Positions 1-11,760 of a stretch of DNA of 64,000 bases are shown here, piece after piece. The DNA comes from Diabrotica undecimpunctata (taxonomy: Eukaryota; Arthropoda; Insecta; Coleoptera; Chrysomelidae), in NCBI RefSeq assembly GCF_040954645.1, contig NC_092805.1:16518741-16582740 (forward strand). The letters are read 5' to 3'. Within the stretch, counting starts at the first letter, position 1, and each line of letters opens with the position of its first letter. The position numbers and the translations under genes are program-made. The notes under the pieces are model-generated. The model did no database searches. It saw only the letters and a program-made list of their open reading frames with translations, and was not told the origin of the DNA.

Positions 1-1380
1 TAGGTTCTAGATGGCAATTCTAGATATATCCTTTTTCAAATTATGTTTTATTTTTAAAAAAATTATTATGAAAAAATAACAAATTATCGACTATATCAGA
101 CAATTTTGCTTAAAACTTTGCTTTTGCTCAACATAGAAAAATTGAAAGTACATTATTTTAAAGGTATAATTACAAGCTTTAAAATAAATTTTTAAAAATT
201 AAATTTTAATAATTTTTGCCGAAGTTATATTAGTTTAACGTATAGAAATTAGGTGTAAAAAAAACGAATTTGTTTATAACGATTTTTCGGTGGTCTGAGA
301 TCAAAAAATTTAGTATTATGTTAATGAGCACTATACTACAATGAAAAATGAACATTTGGAGCTTTACTGTACTCATTTTGATGCAGTTTTCGCTAAAATA
401 CAGGAATTTTAAATTTACCTAGTTGATGCGCTTAACTCTGCGCGTCGCTCGATCGCAACTGTATAATATACTCGCAATTTGTCTTATTAATACATCTACA
501 AAAAAATAGCTTCTGCGTGTCTCGTTAATCTCAAATTGTTCATTAATTGTTTCTAGAATAAAGACATCCATGTTTTAGTTTTTCTTTTATAATATCTATT
601 ATTATTTTGTTGTCTATGTTGTATAATATTGGTCTCATTCCGTCATTGTAGTGCTGCTAACTTTTTAGCCTTTTTTATATACATTGAAGCTGCAATATTG
701 TAGCTTCTAAAATTCTTCACATTGTGTTTTATAAAAAATTTCTTGTTCCACCATAATTTTATTTTACATTTGATATCAGTATACTTTGTATTGTTGATCG
801 CACTTTTCTTTAAATATCATCTTTTCCTGTTTTGTTTTATATATTGCATTTTTACACATTGTCTTTGTAGACTCAATCAGCGCTGATTTAAAGTAATGCC
901 GTTGTTCGTTTATAATATTCTTGTCAATCTATAATGATTTTTTCAAATATCTGCCTAAGAATAAACCACAGACTATAAAATAAACCCTTTAATTATATGA
1001 AAAATGAAAGTTCAGATGTCACAAATTAAGAATTTAATTACGAAATTTAAGATATTAAAAAAAAAAGATAACAGCACAAAGAAATTGTTTCAAAACAATA
1101 CATCTTACAATGTTCTACGAAATCGCTAAGTTTCTAACAGACTCTACAATAGAAATTTCTGTTTAGATTTACAAAAGTTTCAAATAATCTTTGAATTACC
1201 AAATAATTATTCTAATCAGGTAGACTTTATATAATCGTTTGGGATTGGGAAAACCCAAACTGCCACATTAAACAATTGACCTTTGTTGTCCAGTAGTTGC
1301 TTCGTTGAGTAAGATTACACAGTGTGTAAAAACTTGAAATTATGAACAGGTTGGTTCTAAAAAGCCCATGAATAACGTCG
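1..1380. other. AT-rich stretch, no gene recognised
   Basis: No reading frame resembling a known protein is visible on either strand. The sequence is rich in A and T runs, as in long insect introns or old repeats. Nothing here matches the named repeats further on. Confidence 0.6.
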
Positions 1381-1900
1381 TTGCAACATGCTCAACAGAT
1401 AAGACTACTAAAAGAAAATGACATCCAGAAAAAAGTAAAAACAGAAATTAATAAGAATTTTGCGAAAATAGTTGAATACACTACTAGAGGCATAGAAGAA
1501 CAATGGAATGAAATAAAGACATTTATTACCACCACAATTTCGCATGAATATCTAAAATCAGAAAGAGAAAAGAAGCAAGAAGGGATGAAAGATATAATAT
1601 TGCAGATGATGGAAGAGCGAAGAAAATTAAAAGGTAGAAATGACAACGAGTACAAAAAGTTATATAAGACTATACTAAAGGAGATTAAAAGACCAAAAGA
1701 AGCATGGCTGACGGAGAAATGTACGGAAATTGAAACACTACAACGCAAACATGATGATTTCCATATATGCACAAAAATTAAAGGAGAAAACAATACAATG
1801 CAGGCATAGTTATAGACATTAAAGGCCAGATTTTGACTACCATTGAAGATAAATTACGAAAATGGAAAGAATATATGCAAGAATTATTCGAAACATTCTG
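1381..1900 (+). pseudogene. LINE fragment: linker between endonuclease and RT
   Basis: A 142-residue open frame, starting at a TTG, runs into a stop at 1807-1809. The same theme continues to about 1900 in the reading VIDIKGQILT...KWKEYMQELFE. Lysine/glutamate-rich helices followed by a KIKG-type block and a WKEYxxELF motif are typical of the region just before the reverse transcriptase in insect RTE-like LINEs. No catalytic residues are present. The piece stops where a LINE on the opposite strand begins (1932), so two elements lie tail to tail. I see no host gene here. Confidence 0.6.
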
Positions 1901-2923
1901 AAATTCGTATAATTCGTCGAATAGCCTTTATTTAGTTTATATGATAAACTTGGACAGTGTATAAACAACTTACTTTACTCATACAGTAGACCCATTTGTA
2001 CCTTTCCTTCCTATTGGATGCCATCTGTGTTGCTTCCTGCCAAGTCTTACCCTTACTCTGCAGTATCTGCGAGATGTCACTGTTCCATTCTTTAATGGGT
2101 CTTCCTCTTCTGTTCTTCCCTATTGGTTTGGCGTCCCACACTCTTTTTACTTGTCTATTATTGTCGATCCGGGTTAGATGTCCGAACCATGCCAATTTTT
2201 TCTCCTTGATTGAGTCGAGTATCGGTTTGATTTTGAGTCTTTCTCTTATTTCTTCATTCTGATTCTATCAGTTATTTGTACTCCGATCGTTTTTCTGAGG
2301 TATTTCATCTCTGCTGCGTGAATTCTGCTCTGGTGTCTTTTGTTTAATATCCAATTTTCTGCTCCATATGTCACTGTAGGTCTATATATTGTTTTGTATA
2401 TTGTCATCTTGGTCTTTGTTGATATTTCTTTGTTATTAAGGAACCCTCTATTTAGTGCTTGAAATAGTTTTCCTGTGTTTTCCATTCTGTTGTTAAGATC
2501 GTCCTCGATGTCTCCTTTGTTGTTGATTGCTGTTCCTAAGTATTTGTATGGATTTGTCTGTATTATTTTTTGTTGGTCTATCATTACTACTATTTGATCT
2601 TCCGTCCCTTGCTTCGTTGATATTTTCATTATCTGAGTCTTCTCTTTATTTACGTTTAAGTTGTATTTTCTTGCTTCTAGGTTCCATTTCTCTAAGTTAT
2701 ATTGCAGTTTTTCTGCAGTTTCCGCAATTAATACTATGTCGTCTGCAAATATACACATCTCAGAGTTTATCATTTGCATTCTGTTCCAACCGATAGTATT
2801 TCTTGAATATTTTCTTACATTCTTTCACTATCTCATCTATTACATTTATGAAAAGCACTAGGCTGAGACTTCCCGCTTGTCTAACTCCTTGAGTTGTTTC
2901 AAATGGTTCTGATTTTTTCTGAA

Positions 2924-3124
2924 TTTTTTTTCTATGAAGTTCTCTAGTTGCTCTGCTTCTATTGTGTTTATTGGTAAGCCTCTCATTATTAGGTTATTTT
3001 TCTTCTTTTCTTTCTGACATGCTTCCAAGGTTATTTCTATTGTATCTATTTTTTGTTTCATCGTAGTCATTTCTTTCATTAGATTTTCATTTTCTCTTAT
3101 TATTTCTTTCATTTGCAATTTGTA
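2924..3124 (-). repeat. 201-bp ORF1 segment copied into the RT region
   Basis: This block aligns without gaps to 4671-4871 at a constant offset of 1747. The only difference I found is one base, giving Asn instead of Asp in the encoded RGLPxDTIEAEQ block. It interrupts the RT between the reading KSIYMKTTNTVRM and SEPFETTQGVRQ. Confidence 0.9.
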
Positions 3125-4670
3125 GATTTAACATTCTTACTGTATTTGTTGTTTTCATGTATATACTCTTTGTTGCTTCTATCAGTTCTTCACTTACTTG
3201 CTTCTTCTTTAGGCTTTCCGATATATCTTTTCTTTTGACTGAGTCGAATGCTTTTTCCATGTCTATAAAGCTCAGATATATTTCTCTATTTTTTTAAGGC
3301 TTTTTCTATTACTTGTTGCATGGTGAATATATGGTCTTGTGATTGGTCATTTCTTTTCTGATTTTCCTTTCTATTTTGGTTTCGTATACTTTTGCTACTA
3401 CACACAGTAGTGATATACCTCTATAGTTCTTACAGTCTCTTGTGTTTCCTTTCTTGTATATAGGTATAATTACTGCATTTGTCCATTCTCTGGGTATTAC
3501 TTTTCTCTTCCATATTAGGTTATATAATATGTATAACAATTTTTCTTTTGCTTTTACTCCTATATATTTCATCATTTCTGGTGCCACTTCATCGCTTCCT
3601 GGTGCTTTTCCAATCTTTATCTTTCTTATTGTTTCTTCCAGTTTTTCTTTTTCTATAGTTTCTGGATTTTCCGTGTTTCTCATGGATACTCTCTAGTTGT
3701 GGCTTTCCTTCTCCATTGTATTCGCTTGATTTCCATTCAGTATCAGCTGGAAATGTTCCCTCCATCTGTCCAATATTGTTTTATCGTCGTTAATTGTGGT
3801 TCCTTCTTTGTTTCACTTTTGTTTCTTTGTTGCTTCTTAGGTTTTTCAGTGTTCTATAAAATAATTTTACGTTTTCTGTGCTGTTTTCTTCCATTTTTCC
3901 CCGAATTTTTCCCAACTTTTCTTTTTCTCTTTCTTAACTATCTCGTTAACTTTTGTTCTTTGTCTCTTATAATTTTCATATTTTTGTTGTGTTTTATCTT
4001 CTATGTATTCTTTCCATAATTTATTCTTTTCTTTTATTTCTCTTTTCACTTCAACGTTCGACCAAGATGTTCGCTTCCCTCTGTTGGTATTTCTATAGCT
4101 ACTTTTTCAATGTTCTTATCTCTAATTTCTTCCCCCAGTTCTCTTTCCTTCCCATTTATACCTCTCACATTCCATGATGCCATTTTCAAAATTGTTTTGT
4201 TCTTTTCTGTGTTTAAGTTGTACTTCAATTTGTTTTTCCTTCCGTTTGTGTTATTATCCTTAGATCTGCTCATGTCCCTGTTCTGTGCCTGTTTTGTTTC
4301 TCGGCCCGTCATTGTGTTTTCTTCAGTTAGTTTTTTGAACAAGTTGGTTCTGAATTGTATGTTACTTTTTCTATCCGGCTTGTTTTTTTGATTCCATTTC
4401 CACTTAATGCCTTCAATAACTATAAAACCATATCCAAATTTTGTCCTTTTCACATTATTTTTTCATCTGCTGCTATCTTTCTAAGATTTCTTTGTATTTC
4501 TATCTTTTTTAATGTTAGGTCACATTCTATATATACTCTATGTTGCTTATAGTTCATTAGTTTACCCTTGGCTTTCAGTATTTTCATTTTATCTTCGAAT
4601 TTTTTACATTCGATAACACACATTGTTTCATTTATCTTTTGTACCCTATTTATTTCTGATTTTACTCCCA

Positions 4671-4871
4671 TTTTTTTTCTATGAAGTTCTCTAGTTGCTC
4701 TGCTTCTATTGTGTCTATTGGTAAGCCTCTCATTATTAGGTTATTTTTCTTCTTTTCTTTCTGACATGCTTCCAAGGTTATTTCTATTGTATCTATTTTT
4801 TGTTTCATCGTAGTCATTTCTTTCATTAGATTTTCATTTTCTCTTATTATTTCTTTCATTTGCAATTTGTA
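4671..4871 (-). repeat. Source copy of the 201-bp ORF1 segment
   Basis: This block lies in its expected place in the ORF1-like coiled coil at the 5' end of the minus-strand LINE. It is almost identical to 2924-3124. Both copies start with an eight-T run and end in TGCAATTTGTA. Confidence 0.9.
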
Positions 4872-4959
4872 TTCACTATTTTCTTTCCTAATTTCTTTTA
4901 GTTCCTGAATCATATTACCCATTGTATTTGTATAAACAAACGGACACTAAATAGAAAAA

Positions 4960-5165
4960 AAAAAGAATGAAATAACCACATAAGCAGAATGGGGAGACTC
5001 GTGTTGTCAAAATAGCACGAGATAAGTCACCAATCGGCAAAATAAGTATCGGATGACCGGGCAAAAGTTGGAGTGACAACCTTCCATAGAGTTATTAATC
5101 CACCAATAAACAAACAGAATTGCTTATAAAGAGAAAAAAAGAAGAACAAAAAGAAGAAGAAGACG
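4960..5165 (+). pseudogene. 3' end of a LINE (family shared with 13335-13764)
   Basis: The reading HISRMGRL...KIARDKSPIGK...PGKSWSDN matches the C-terminal tail at 13397-13510 (minus), which reads IARDKSPNGRRSLGRPRKRWSDN. It ends in a GAA-rich tail around 5140-5165. Only the last portion of the element is present and one internal stop replaces an Arg codon. It is 5' truncated directly beside the start of the minus-strand LINE at 4925. Confidence 0.7.
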
Positions 5166-5169
5166 AATA

Positions 5170-6001
5170 TAATACATTCTACAAATAAATAACCAAATAA
5201 CATGTCAAATACTTTAAATTTTCATTAAAAACTAATAAGTTACGTCGTCTAAAATATTGCATTGTATATTTCATCTTGTTTCATTTAATTTGAGCGTTAT
5301 TTTCGCTATTTTGGCCAATATTTTCACCGATACGTCCCATATCTGCATGTATTCTTCAGAATACATACACATTCTGAAAAATTGCATCGAAACGATTCAA
5401 GCAACAAAACCCAACGTAAATTTTATAAAAATGTTTATTTATGTTTTAGCATGCAAGTTGTAACAAAACACCCATACCGCATCTTCCGACATTCTCCGAA
5501 TACTAATGACAAAAAACAAGGAGCTACGTGATTCTTTTTACAAAACTTTTTCCTCTTCCACCGTTCGAGCGACTGCTCGCAAGCCCGCATCTTAGAAAAA
5601 TCAAATTCCTTACCCTCATACAACTCTTTATCACCACCCCGGAATATCTGTCAGACAACACGACAGCAGGTGGGCGGTTGGAATCAATTTTATCGCTGAT
5701 TTTAATAAGGAACCCTTTGGGCAATTAACGACGCTTTCAAAGGAATAAATTTATCAAAAGGTTTTTGATAGCGCAGGAATTTTTGTTAAAAAAAGTCTTT
5801 TTAAGAAATTTTCCAGGTGGAAATTGTACTTTAGATCTCGTTATAGTTTTTTATTACATCTGTAATAGCATTTTTATATTCTTCTTAGTGACGGAATAAT
5901 TATGAAATTGTGACAAAAATTAACACTAGTACTTTAAATTTAATTTTAAACTAAGCTGGCAAGTTTCAGATTTTTGTTTGTAGTATTTCTTTTAGTGTGA
6001 C
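5170..6001. other. No gene recognised; a less AT-rich patch at about 5460-5730
   Basis: Two overlapping short open frames on opposite strands resemble nothing I know. The patch at 5460-5730 has visibly more G and C than its surroundings and matches no other repeat in this window. It could be conserved non-coding DNA or an unknown repeat; I cannot tell which. Confidence 0.4.
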
Positions 6002-6032
6002 TATAGTGTATTTTTATGTATGAGAGAGTAAT
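6002..6032 (+). repeat. Left terminal inverted repeat
   Basis: It begins TATAGTGTATTTTTATG and ends GAGAGAGTAAT. It pairs with 8283-8313 with three mismatches. The outer TA is the likely target duplication. Confidence 0.88.
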
Positions 6033-6627
6033 AAAACAATAAATTATGTATGCAAATCCCTAAACTGTTGATACGGGTGACTCAATGAAAAACAGATATT
6101 TGTCAACAAGTTTACAGAAGTATATAGGAAAACAATTTTAAATTGAGTATGACCACCAGGTATAAAGGTTGGAGCAGAATAGAATACAATAGTTGTGAGG
6201 GTTACTAATCCCTAAATAAGGTTGCCAGTGTCGGAGTGATGGAGGTTAACAGGTACTAATGAATTTGCAAGAAATGTAAGATCTTTATTTTATTGGTTAT
6301 ATATAACCAATAAAAGTTTAATAAGTACCTACCTATTTGCAAAATAAAGTTTAATTCTTTAGATAAAATAAAACGTTTTATTTTATCTGAAATGAGTGCA
6401 TTCCACGAAGTAAGGGTTTCAACAATCAAACATTTAATTCTTTAATTCCAGGAATCTACGACAGTAATTGACTAGATAATTACCTTCTAAACTTATTCCA
6501 CAGAAAATGTGATAGTGGGTTTTTCCATTTTGTAGGAAGGTCCAAGTGGCGTATTCAAAATTCTTAACAGTTCACTAAAAGTAGGTACTTCAGTTGCAAG
6601 GTGCAGTTTATTGTGTATACTAGTGTT

Positions 6628-7968
6628 ATGGAAAATTTGGAAGTGCCGTGTAAACGCCGAAAAATTGGTCCTCTAACAGTTAATGAAAAAACATTAATAT
6701 TTAATTGTTTTAAATCATTTACAGACAAACGTTTATGTGAAAGTGTTGATGAGACCGTTGAGTTAGTTAGCAGTACACTTGGTGTTGGGAAATCTACGAT
6801 TTACAGAGTTATTAAAGAAGAGAAATGTGGTAGTTTTCAAATGCCACGTAATGCTCCAGGGAAACCAAAATTTCAAATAGAATATCATTTTAAAGAAGGA
6901 CTTCGACGGAAAGTGCATGAATTCTTCTTTAGACAAGAATTTCCAACATTGGATAAAGTTCTTGTCTCAGTTCGAGATGATAAGGATTACCCAGAAATGA
7001 GTCGAAGTACGTTATGGAAACTTTTAAAAGAAATAGGCTTCCGCTGGAAAAAGAATCCCAGAAAGTCTATTTTATTAGAAAGAAGCGATATTGTCATATG
7101 GAGAAGACATTTTCTAAGAACCATAAAGGAAATGAGAAACCAAAAAAGAAAAATATTTTATCTTGATGAAACATGGATCAACGAGGGTCATACACCAAAT
7201 AAATTTTGGCAGGATGAAACTGTTACAAGTCAAAGGCACGCTTTTGTAAATAACTTATCTACTGGTTTAAACCCACCATCAGGAAAGGGACGCAGACTGA
7301 TAATAGTACACATTGGCAGTTCAGACGGTTTTGTTGAAGGTGGTTTATTAACTTTTGAATCAACTCGTACCGGTGACTACCATGAAGACATGAACGCTGA
7401 TGTCTTTCAAGAATGGTTCGAACAAATGATAGGTCTTCTTCCTAAGAACTGTGTAAGAGTAATGGATAATGCAAGTTATCACTCCAGACTTATAGAAGGA
7501 CTGCCCACAACCAAGTGGTTAAAAAAAGACTTGCAGAATTGGCTGAGTTCAAAAAATATTACGTACCATCCCGGATCTATAAGAAAGGAACTTTATTCGT
7601 TGTGTGCCCTTCATAAAGAAAAATTTAAAAAATACGAAATTGATGAAATTGCCAAAAATCGTGGAATGACAGTACTTAGATCCCCACCATATCATTGTGA
7701 ATTAAACCCGATTGAACTGGTATGGGCACAGATAAAGAGTGAAGTTTCAAGAAAAAATACCACTTTTAAAATTCATGATGTTAAACAGTTGTTTTTGGAG
7801 GCCGTAAATAATGTAAAACCTGAAAACTGGGAAAAGGCAGTAAATCACACTATTAAAGAAGAGGAAAAAATGTGGAAGCTGGACAATATTACTGATAAAA
7901 TGATCGAGCCAGTTATTATAAATCTTGGTTCTGAAAGTTCATCTTCTGAATCTGATTTGGATTTGTAA
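6628..7968 (+). CDS. Transposase, DDE_3-like, D180-D280-E363
   Basis: This is a cut-and-paste transposase that would bind the element ends and cut them at TA sites in the nucleus. The frame is open from a GTG at 6601, but I chose the ATG at 6628 (context GTTATGG), giving 446 residues. Residues about 14-66 look like a helix-turn-helix (TVNEKTLI...GVGKSTIYRVIKEE). A second DNA-binding helix pair follows near residue 125 (RSTLWKLLKEIGFRWKK). The catalytic core shows YLDETW with Asp180, VMDNASYHS with Asp280, and PPYHCELNPIELVW with Glu363, so 99 and 82 residues lie between the acidic residues. The tail is acidic and Ser-rich. All three catalytic residues are present and there is no disruption, so the protein could be active. 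Two decayed relatives are in this window (14234-15434 and 24250-25330). Confidence 0.9.
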   Translation: MENLEVPCKRRKIGPLTVNEKTLIFNCFKSFTDKRLCESVDETVELVSSTLGVGKSTIYRVIKEEKCGSFQMPRNAPGKPKFQIEYHFKEGLRRKVHEFFFRQEFPTLDKVLVSVRDDKDYPEMSRSTLWKLLKEIGFRWKKNPRKSILLERSDIVIWRRHFLRTIKEMRNQKRKIFYLDETWINEGHTPNKFWQDETVTSQRHAFVNNLSTGLNPPSGKGRRLIIVHIGSSDGFVEGGLLTFESTRTGDYHEDMNADVFQEWFEQMIGLLPKNCVRVMDNASYHSRLIEGLPTTKWLKKDLQNWLSSKNITYHPGSIRKELYSLCALHKEKFKKYEIDEIAKNRGMTVLRSPPYHCELNPIELVWAQIKSEVSRKNTTFKIHDVKQLFLEAVNNVKPENWEKAVNHTIKEEEKMWKLDNITDKMIEPVIINLGSESSSSESDLDL

Positions 7969-8282
7969 CAAGTAGCTGTAAGTTTTATATTAATATTTTT
8001 ATTCATCTGTTTAACATACCTTAGACGGTTTTAAAAACTCTTTTTCCCTTTTGTAATTTTTAAAAATTAAAAAAAAATGTGAATTTTTTAAAACCCTTTT
8101 TAATGTAGGCCAGTCAGTTCTAATATAGTGTGTGATAAAAGAGGTCACTTTTGTTTACATACACATAACACTTTATAACACTGAAATAATTCATTTATTT
8201 TTTACAATTATTCAAAGTAATTTTTCAATTAATCTTGAGCACGCCCATGGAGTGGTCGGAGCTACCAGTTAAAATTATGCTA

Positions 8283-8313
8283 ATTACTCTCTCGTTCATA
8301 AAAATAAACTATA
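8283..8313 (-). repeat. Right terminal inverted repeat
   Basis: The reverse complement reads TATAGTTTATTTTTATG then ACGAGAGAGTAAT. It matches the left end at 28 of 31 positions and ends in TA. Confidence 0.88.
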
Positions 8314-9285
8314 AAAGGGTTAAAATTGATTTCGAGCGCGTAACTGACACACAAATTCGCCGGCTGCATCAAATGTTGTTTCTAAGAGAACAGTTAACTC
8401 TATATTGAAAGTGCTAATAAACATTTTAGTTCAAAATTATCTCTACTAAATTTTTTATTTTAAACATATTTTTTCTACGGCGTGCAAATTTATATATCAA
8501 TTTAATACCATTTAATATGCAATAAACAAGAAACTAACTGTCTCATAATCATAGACAAACATTTTCGTGTATGAATTGATTAGTTTTGTTAAAAATAACT
8601 CAACTTTGAACATTATTTTTCCCAATTGTCTACAGAGCTAATTTATCAGCTACATATTGACATAATCGAATAACTAAATACACCTAAAGATTCCGATATG
8701 GATTTAATGATATTTATCCAACAATATATTTTGTTGCGTGACCCACGTTTAAGAAAAAAAATTAATAGATATCGTTTAAAATATAATAAATAGGTAGCCA
8801 AAAATAATAAATTTCAAATAAGATGAGTCCCAAGCATGCGAGAACTCAAAAAGTGGCCGCTTAAGATGCCATTTCGAGATTCTTTTACTTAAAGAACGGG
8901 TACAGGTAAGAAGGATACGAACTACCGTGTTAGATTTGGGTATTTAGTAGTACGATAGTGTGAGATTGATTAGGTCCGTGGAATATTTTACATTCTCGTC
9001 ATGGCTTTTTCACATATAAATCTATTTTGGACCACTTAAAATTTTATTTCTGAAGAGTTCTCATAGTGAATTGAGATAGCAAGTTGCCACGTACATTTTC
9101 GTTTTGGTTTATTGTATATTAATCAGTGGATATTTGAGATAACTAAGAAAATATATTTTTTTGTTTACTGTTGTTCTATGTTTGTAGGTGCAATTGCTAC
9201 ATGTACAACGCACAGTCACAGACATAATTCTCTCTCAATAATTTCCAATGCTCCTGATCTTGTGCCGTGTAAATTTAGATTATTA
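8314..9285. other. No gene recognised
   Basis: AT-rich DNA without an open frame that resembles a protein and without clear repeats. It is taken to be intronic or intergenic. Confidence 0.5.
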
Positions 9286-9289
9286 TAAC

Positions 9290-9480
9290 ATTCTTAATAT
9301 CTGCTCCGCCTATTGGAGGTCTATCCCTACTCCATTATTTTTAAAACCTAGGACTTCATTCAACTATGCCTTTAATCTATTTGGCGTCACTCATTTTCGC
9401 TACGTTTCCGACCCAGTTCCATTTGTGCTATTATTTCTTCACCCCGGTGATCCCTGTCCTTCTTCTTCTTGTTCTCGCTA
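9290..9480 (-). pseudogene. LINE 3' end fragment (C-terminal tail)
   Basis: Read on the minus strand, the pieces WVGNVAKMSD, IKGIVE and DRPPIGGADIK follow the order of the HVARxxxxRW...RPRGRPPxRWTDDIK tail that closes many insect LINE ORF2 proteins, for example the one ending at 48517. Several stops are present. Only the last 60 or so residues survive. Confidence 0.5.
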
Positions 9481-9589
9481 GCACTACAAGCTGAGATAAA
9501 TCTTCGCTGATCTAATTTGCAACGGTCCATCTCATTAGTTCCTCATGATAATAGAGGTATCTTCACATCTTAATAGATTCAAGACATTG

Positions 9590-11760
9590 AACAAACGTAA
9601 TAAACTGCAGAAGTTATATAGGAGGAAACATAAACTCAGATCAAACACGAGTAAAGAAACTAGAATGGACAGAAAAAATGGAATGTGCAAAAGTTGAGAG
9701 ATGCGACAATTGTAGAACGGTACTTGGAAAACATCACCAACAGGCTATGGAATCAAAATGTAAATGAAGAAGGCCAGACAGATATAGACTCCTGCTGGAC
9801 CATTATAAAATAAGATATGGAAGCAGCAGCGAAAGATGAAATAAGAACAGAAATTTCGCCCGTAAAAATCATTGGTTTGACGATTAATGCAAGAATGCAA
9901 CAAAGGAAAAAAAATGAAACCTACAGAAAGATGCTTACCCGACGAACTGTAACAACTGTTGAGAATTACCAGAGAAAAAAAAAACGAAAAGAAAAGAGGA
10001 TACACAAAATAAAGAAACAAAACTGCTTAAATAAGGAACTTAAATACATGGAAAACCTCAACAGAGATAAAGAATTCAGAGCAATACATAAGAAAGTTAA
10101 CATCAACAGAAAATAATTCAAGGCAACCACAAGACAATGCAGAAGTCAGAATGACAACCTATTAACAACAAGGAAAGATGTATTGAATAGATGGGTGGAA
10201 TACTTTAACCAGGCACTTAATATAGAGGAAGAAAAAGAAAACCTGGAAGATGAAAGAGATGAGGTAAAGGGAACAGACTTGAAGGAAGAGGAACCACCAA
10301 CGATTCTTGAAGTTAAAGATACAGTTAAAAAAACTAGCTAGAAACCAATCACCCGGAATAAATAATCTCCCAGCTGAACCATATAAAGAAGGTGACCACG
10401 ATACCATAATAGCATTATAGCAGCTTATAAAAGAAATATAGACACAGAAATCCCTCCCCAATGATTGGAATATTGGAATACTTTGCACTATACACAAAAA
10501 GGAGATATCTTTGAATGATCTTACCACAGAGGAATTACGCTTCTAAATGCAGCGTATAAAATATTTTCCACAGTACTATATCACCGTATGGCACCATATG
10601 CAGAACGGATAGTAGGAAGGTTTCAAAGGTGGTAAATCGACAATTCATCAGATTGCAACCCTGAGAAAAATGCTAGAAAAAACACTCGAATATGGCATAG
10701 ATACCTACTCATCGCATATTTATGGACTCTGTGAATATAAGGGAAATGTCCATAGCAATAAAAGAGCTAGGAATACCAAATCAGTTGGTAAATTTAACAA
10801 AACTAACTTGAAAAAGTTGAATGTAGAGTACGAATTCAGGGGGAGCCTTTTAAAACAAATACCGGACTGCGCCAGGGAGACCCTCTCTCCTGTATACTGT
10901 TCAAGCTGGCTCTGGAAAAAGTAATACGTATCTCACAAATCACAACCATTGGTTCAGTATATAATAAATCAGTGCAAATCCTTGTCTATGCTGATGATAT
11001 CAATATTGTTGGGAGAACGGAAAACGCTGTACCAGAGGCGTATGTGGAATTAAAAGTATCAGCTACAAAAAGGAGTTTAATAATAAACACCAACAAAACG
11101 AAGTATATGAAAATAATCACGCAACTACAAATCCTACGACCACTTGTTATAGAAAACGACGTCATTGAAGCACTGAATGAATTTGTATACCTGGGAGCAC
11201 TGAAAATAATACTATCTCAGAGATAAACCGCAGAATTTGCACGGTCAACAGATGATGCTATTTTGGACACAATCTCCGCCTTAAATCTACAATTATATCG
11301 AGAAATACAAAAATAAGACTGTTCAAAACAATAATATGCCCAGTCCTAACATATGGGTCAGAGACCTGTACTCTAACAAAAAGTAATGAAAACATGTTAG
11401 GATGTTTCGAAAAAAAAGTACTAAGGCGAATCTATACAGCAGTGAATGACAATGGAGTGTGGAGAAGACGATACAACTTCGAAATTTATAGAATATACCA
11501 GGAAGATAGGACGTCTGAGGTGGATAGGGCATGTAATGCGGATGGAACAAAATAACCCAGCTAGAAAAACGCTCCTTGATAGATCTATTGGTCAGAGAAG
11601 AAAAAGAAGACCCAGAACAAGGTTCCTTGATAACATCGATGAAGACATGAGAAATATGGGAATACGTGTTTGGCGGAGGAAGGCGATGGATGGGGAGAAA
11701 TTCTTGAGGAGGCTAGGGCCCACGCAGAGTTGTAAAGCCAGAATGATAATGATGGTGATG
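9590..11760 (+). pseudogene. Decayed LINE with RT, family A (ATG tail)
   Basis: Pieces in order are a linker (9817-10116), RILEVKDxVKKLARNxSPG (about 10310), NDWNIGILCTIHKKE (10460), IHQIATLRK and LEYGIDTYSSH (10670), the RT catalytic block ILVYADDINIVGRTENA (10972-11226), and the C-terminal tail WIGHVMRMEQ...RRKRRPRTRFLDN (11446-11720). The order, wording and tail match the better copy at 54478-56331 (minus). Stops, frameshifts and small deletions are scattered through it, including a stop at the Trp of EIWTQK. The end is rich in ATG/GATGAT (11745-11765), the 3' tail type of this family. It is not functional. Confidence 0.85.

Larger units (their letters stand above)
1932..4925 (-). pseudogene. 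Decayed LINE: ORF1-like, endonuclease start, RT and C-terminus
   Basis: Read on the minus strand, the parts come in LINE order. First is a coiled-coil ORF1-like segment (4922-4662), then an RNA-binding-like continuation (4671-4450) and the endonuclease start MASWNVRGINGKERE (within 4453-4046). The endonuclease core is deleted near 4090. An RT linker (4049-3867) follows, then RT with APGSDEVAPEMMKY, IPIYKKG and NYRGISLL (3683-3309), the AFDSVKRKD block near 3250, GVRQAGSL near 2880, FADDIVLIAET (2779-2246) and the C-terminal RRGRPIKEW tail (2195-1932). Frameshifts and stops separate the parts. A 201-bp copy of the ORF1 segment sits inside the RT (see repeat entries). The clade was not assigned; an RTE/L1-like ORF1-plus-ORF2 design is likely. 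Confidence 0.85.
6002..8313 (+). mobile_element. Apparently intact IS630/Tc1/mariner-type transposon (DD82E)
   Basis: The element is about 2.31 kb and is bounded by inverted ends that match at 28 of 31 positions (6002-6032 and 8283-8313), each with TA at the outermost position. It holds one long transposase frame (6628-7968) without stops or frameshifts. About 625 bp of leader and 345 bp of trailer flank the gene. TA ends and a DDE_3-like transposase place it in the IS630/Tc1/mariner superfamily. The 82-residue gap between the second Asp and the Glu is far longer than the 34-41 of classical mariner and Tc1. I recall a DD82E group named Sailor in the literature, and this may belong to it; that needs a search. 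Confidence 0.88.

Noticed and set aside
5435..5728. Overlapping short frames on both strands
   Set aside because: No family resemblance; kept only as part of a less AT-rich patch.
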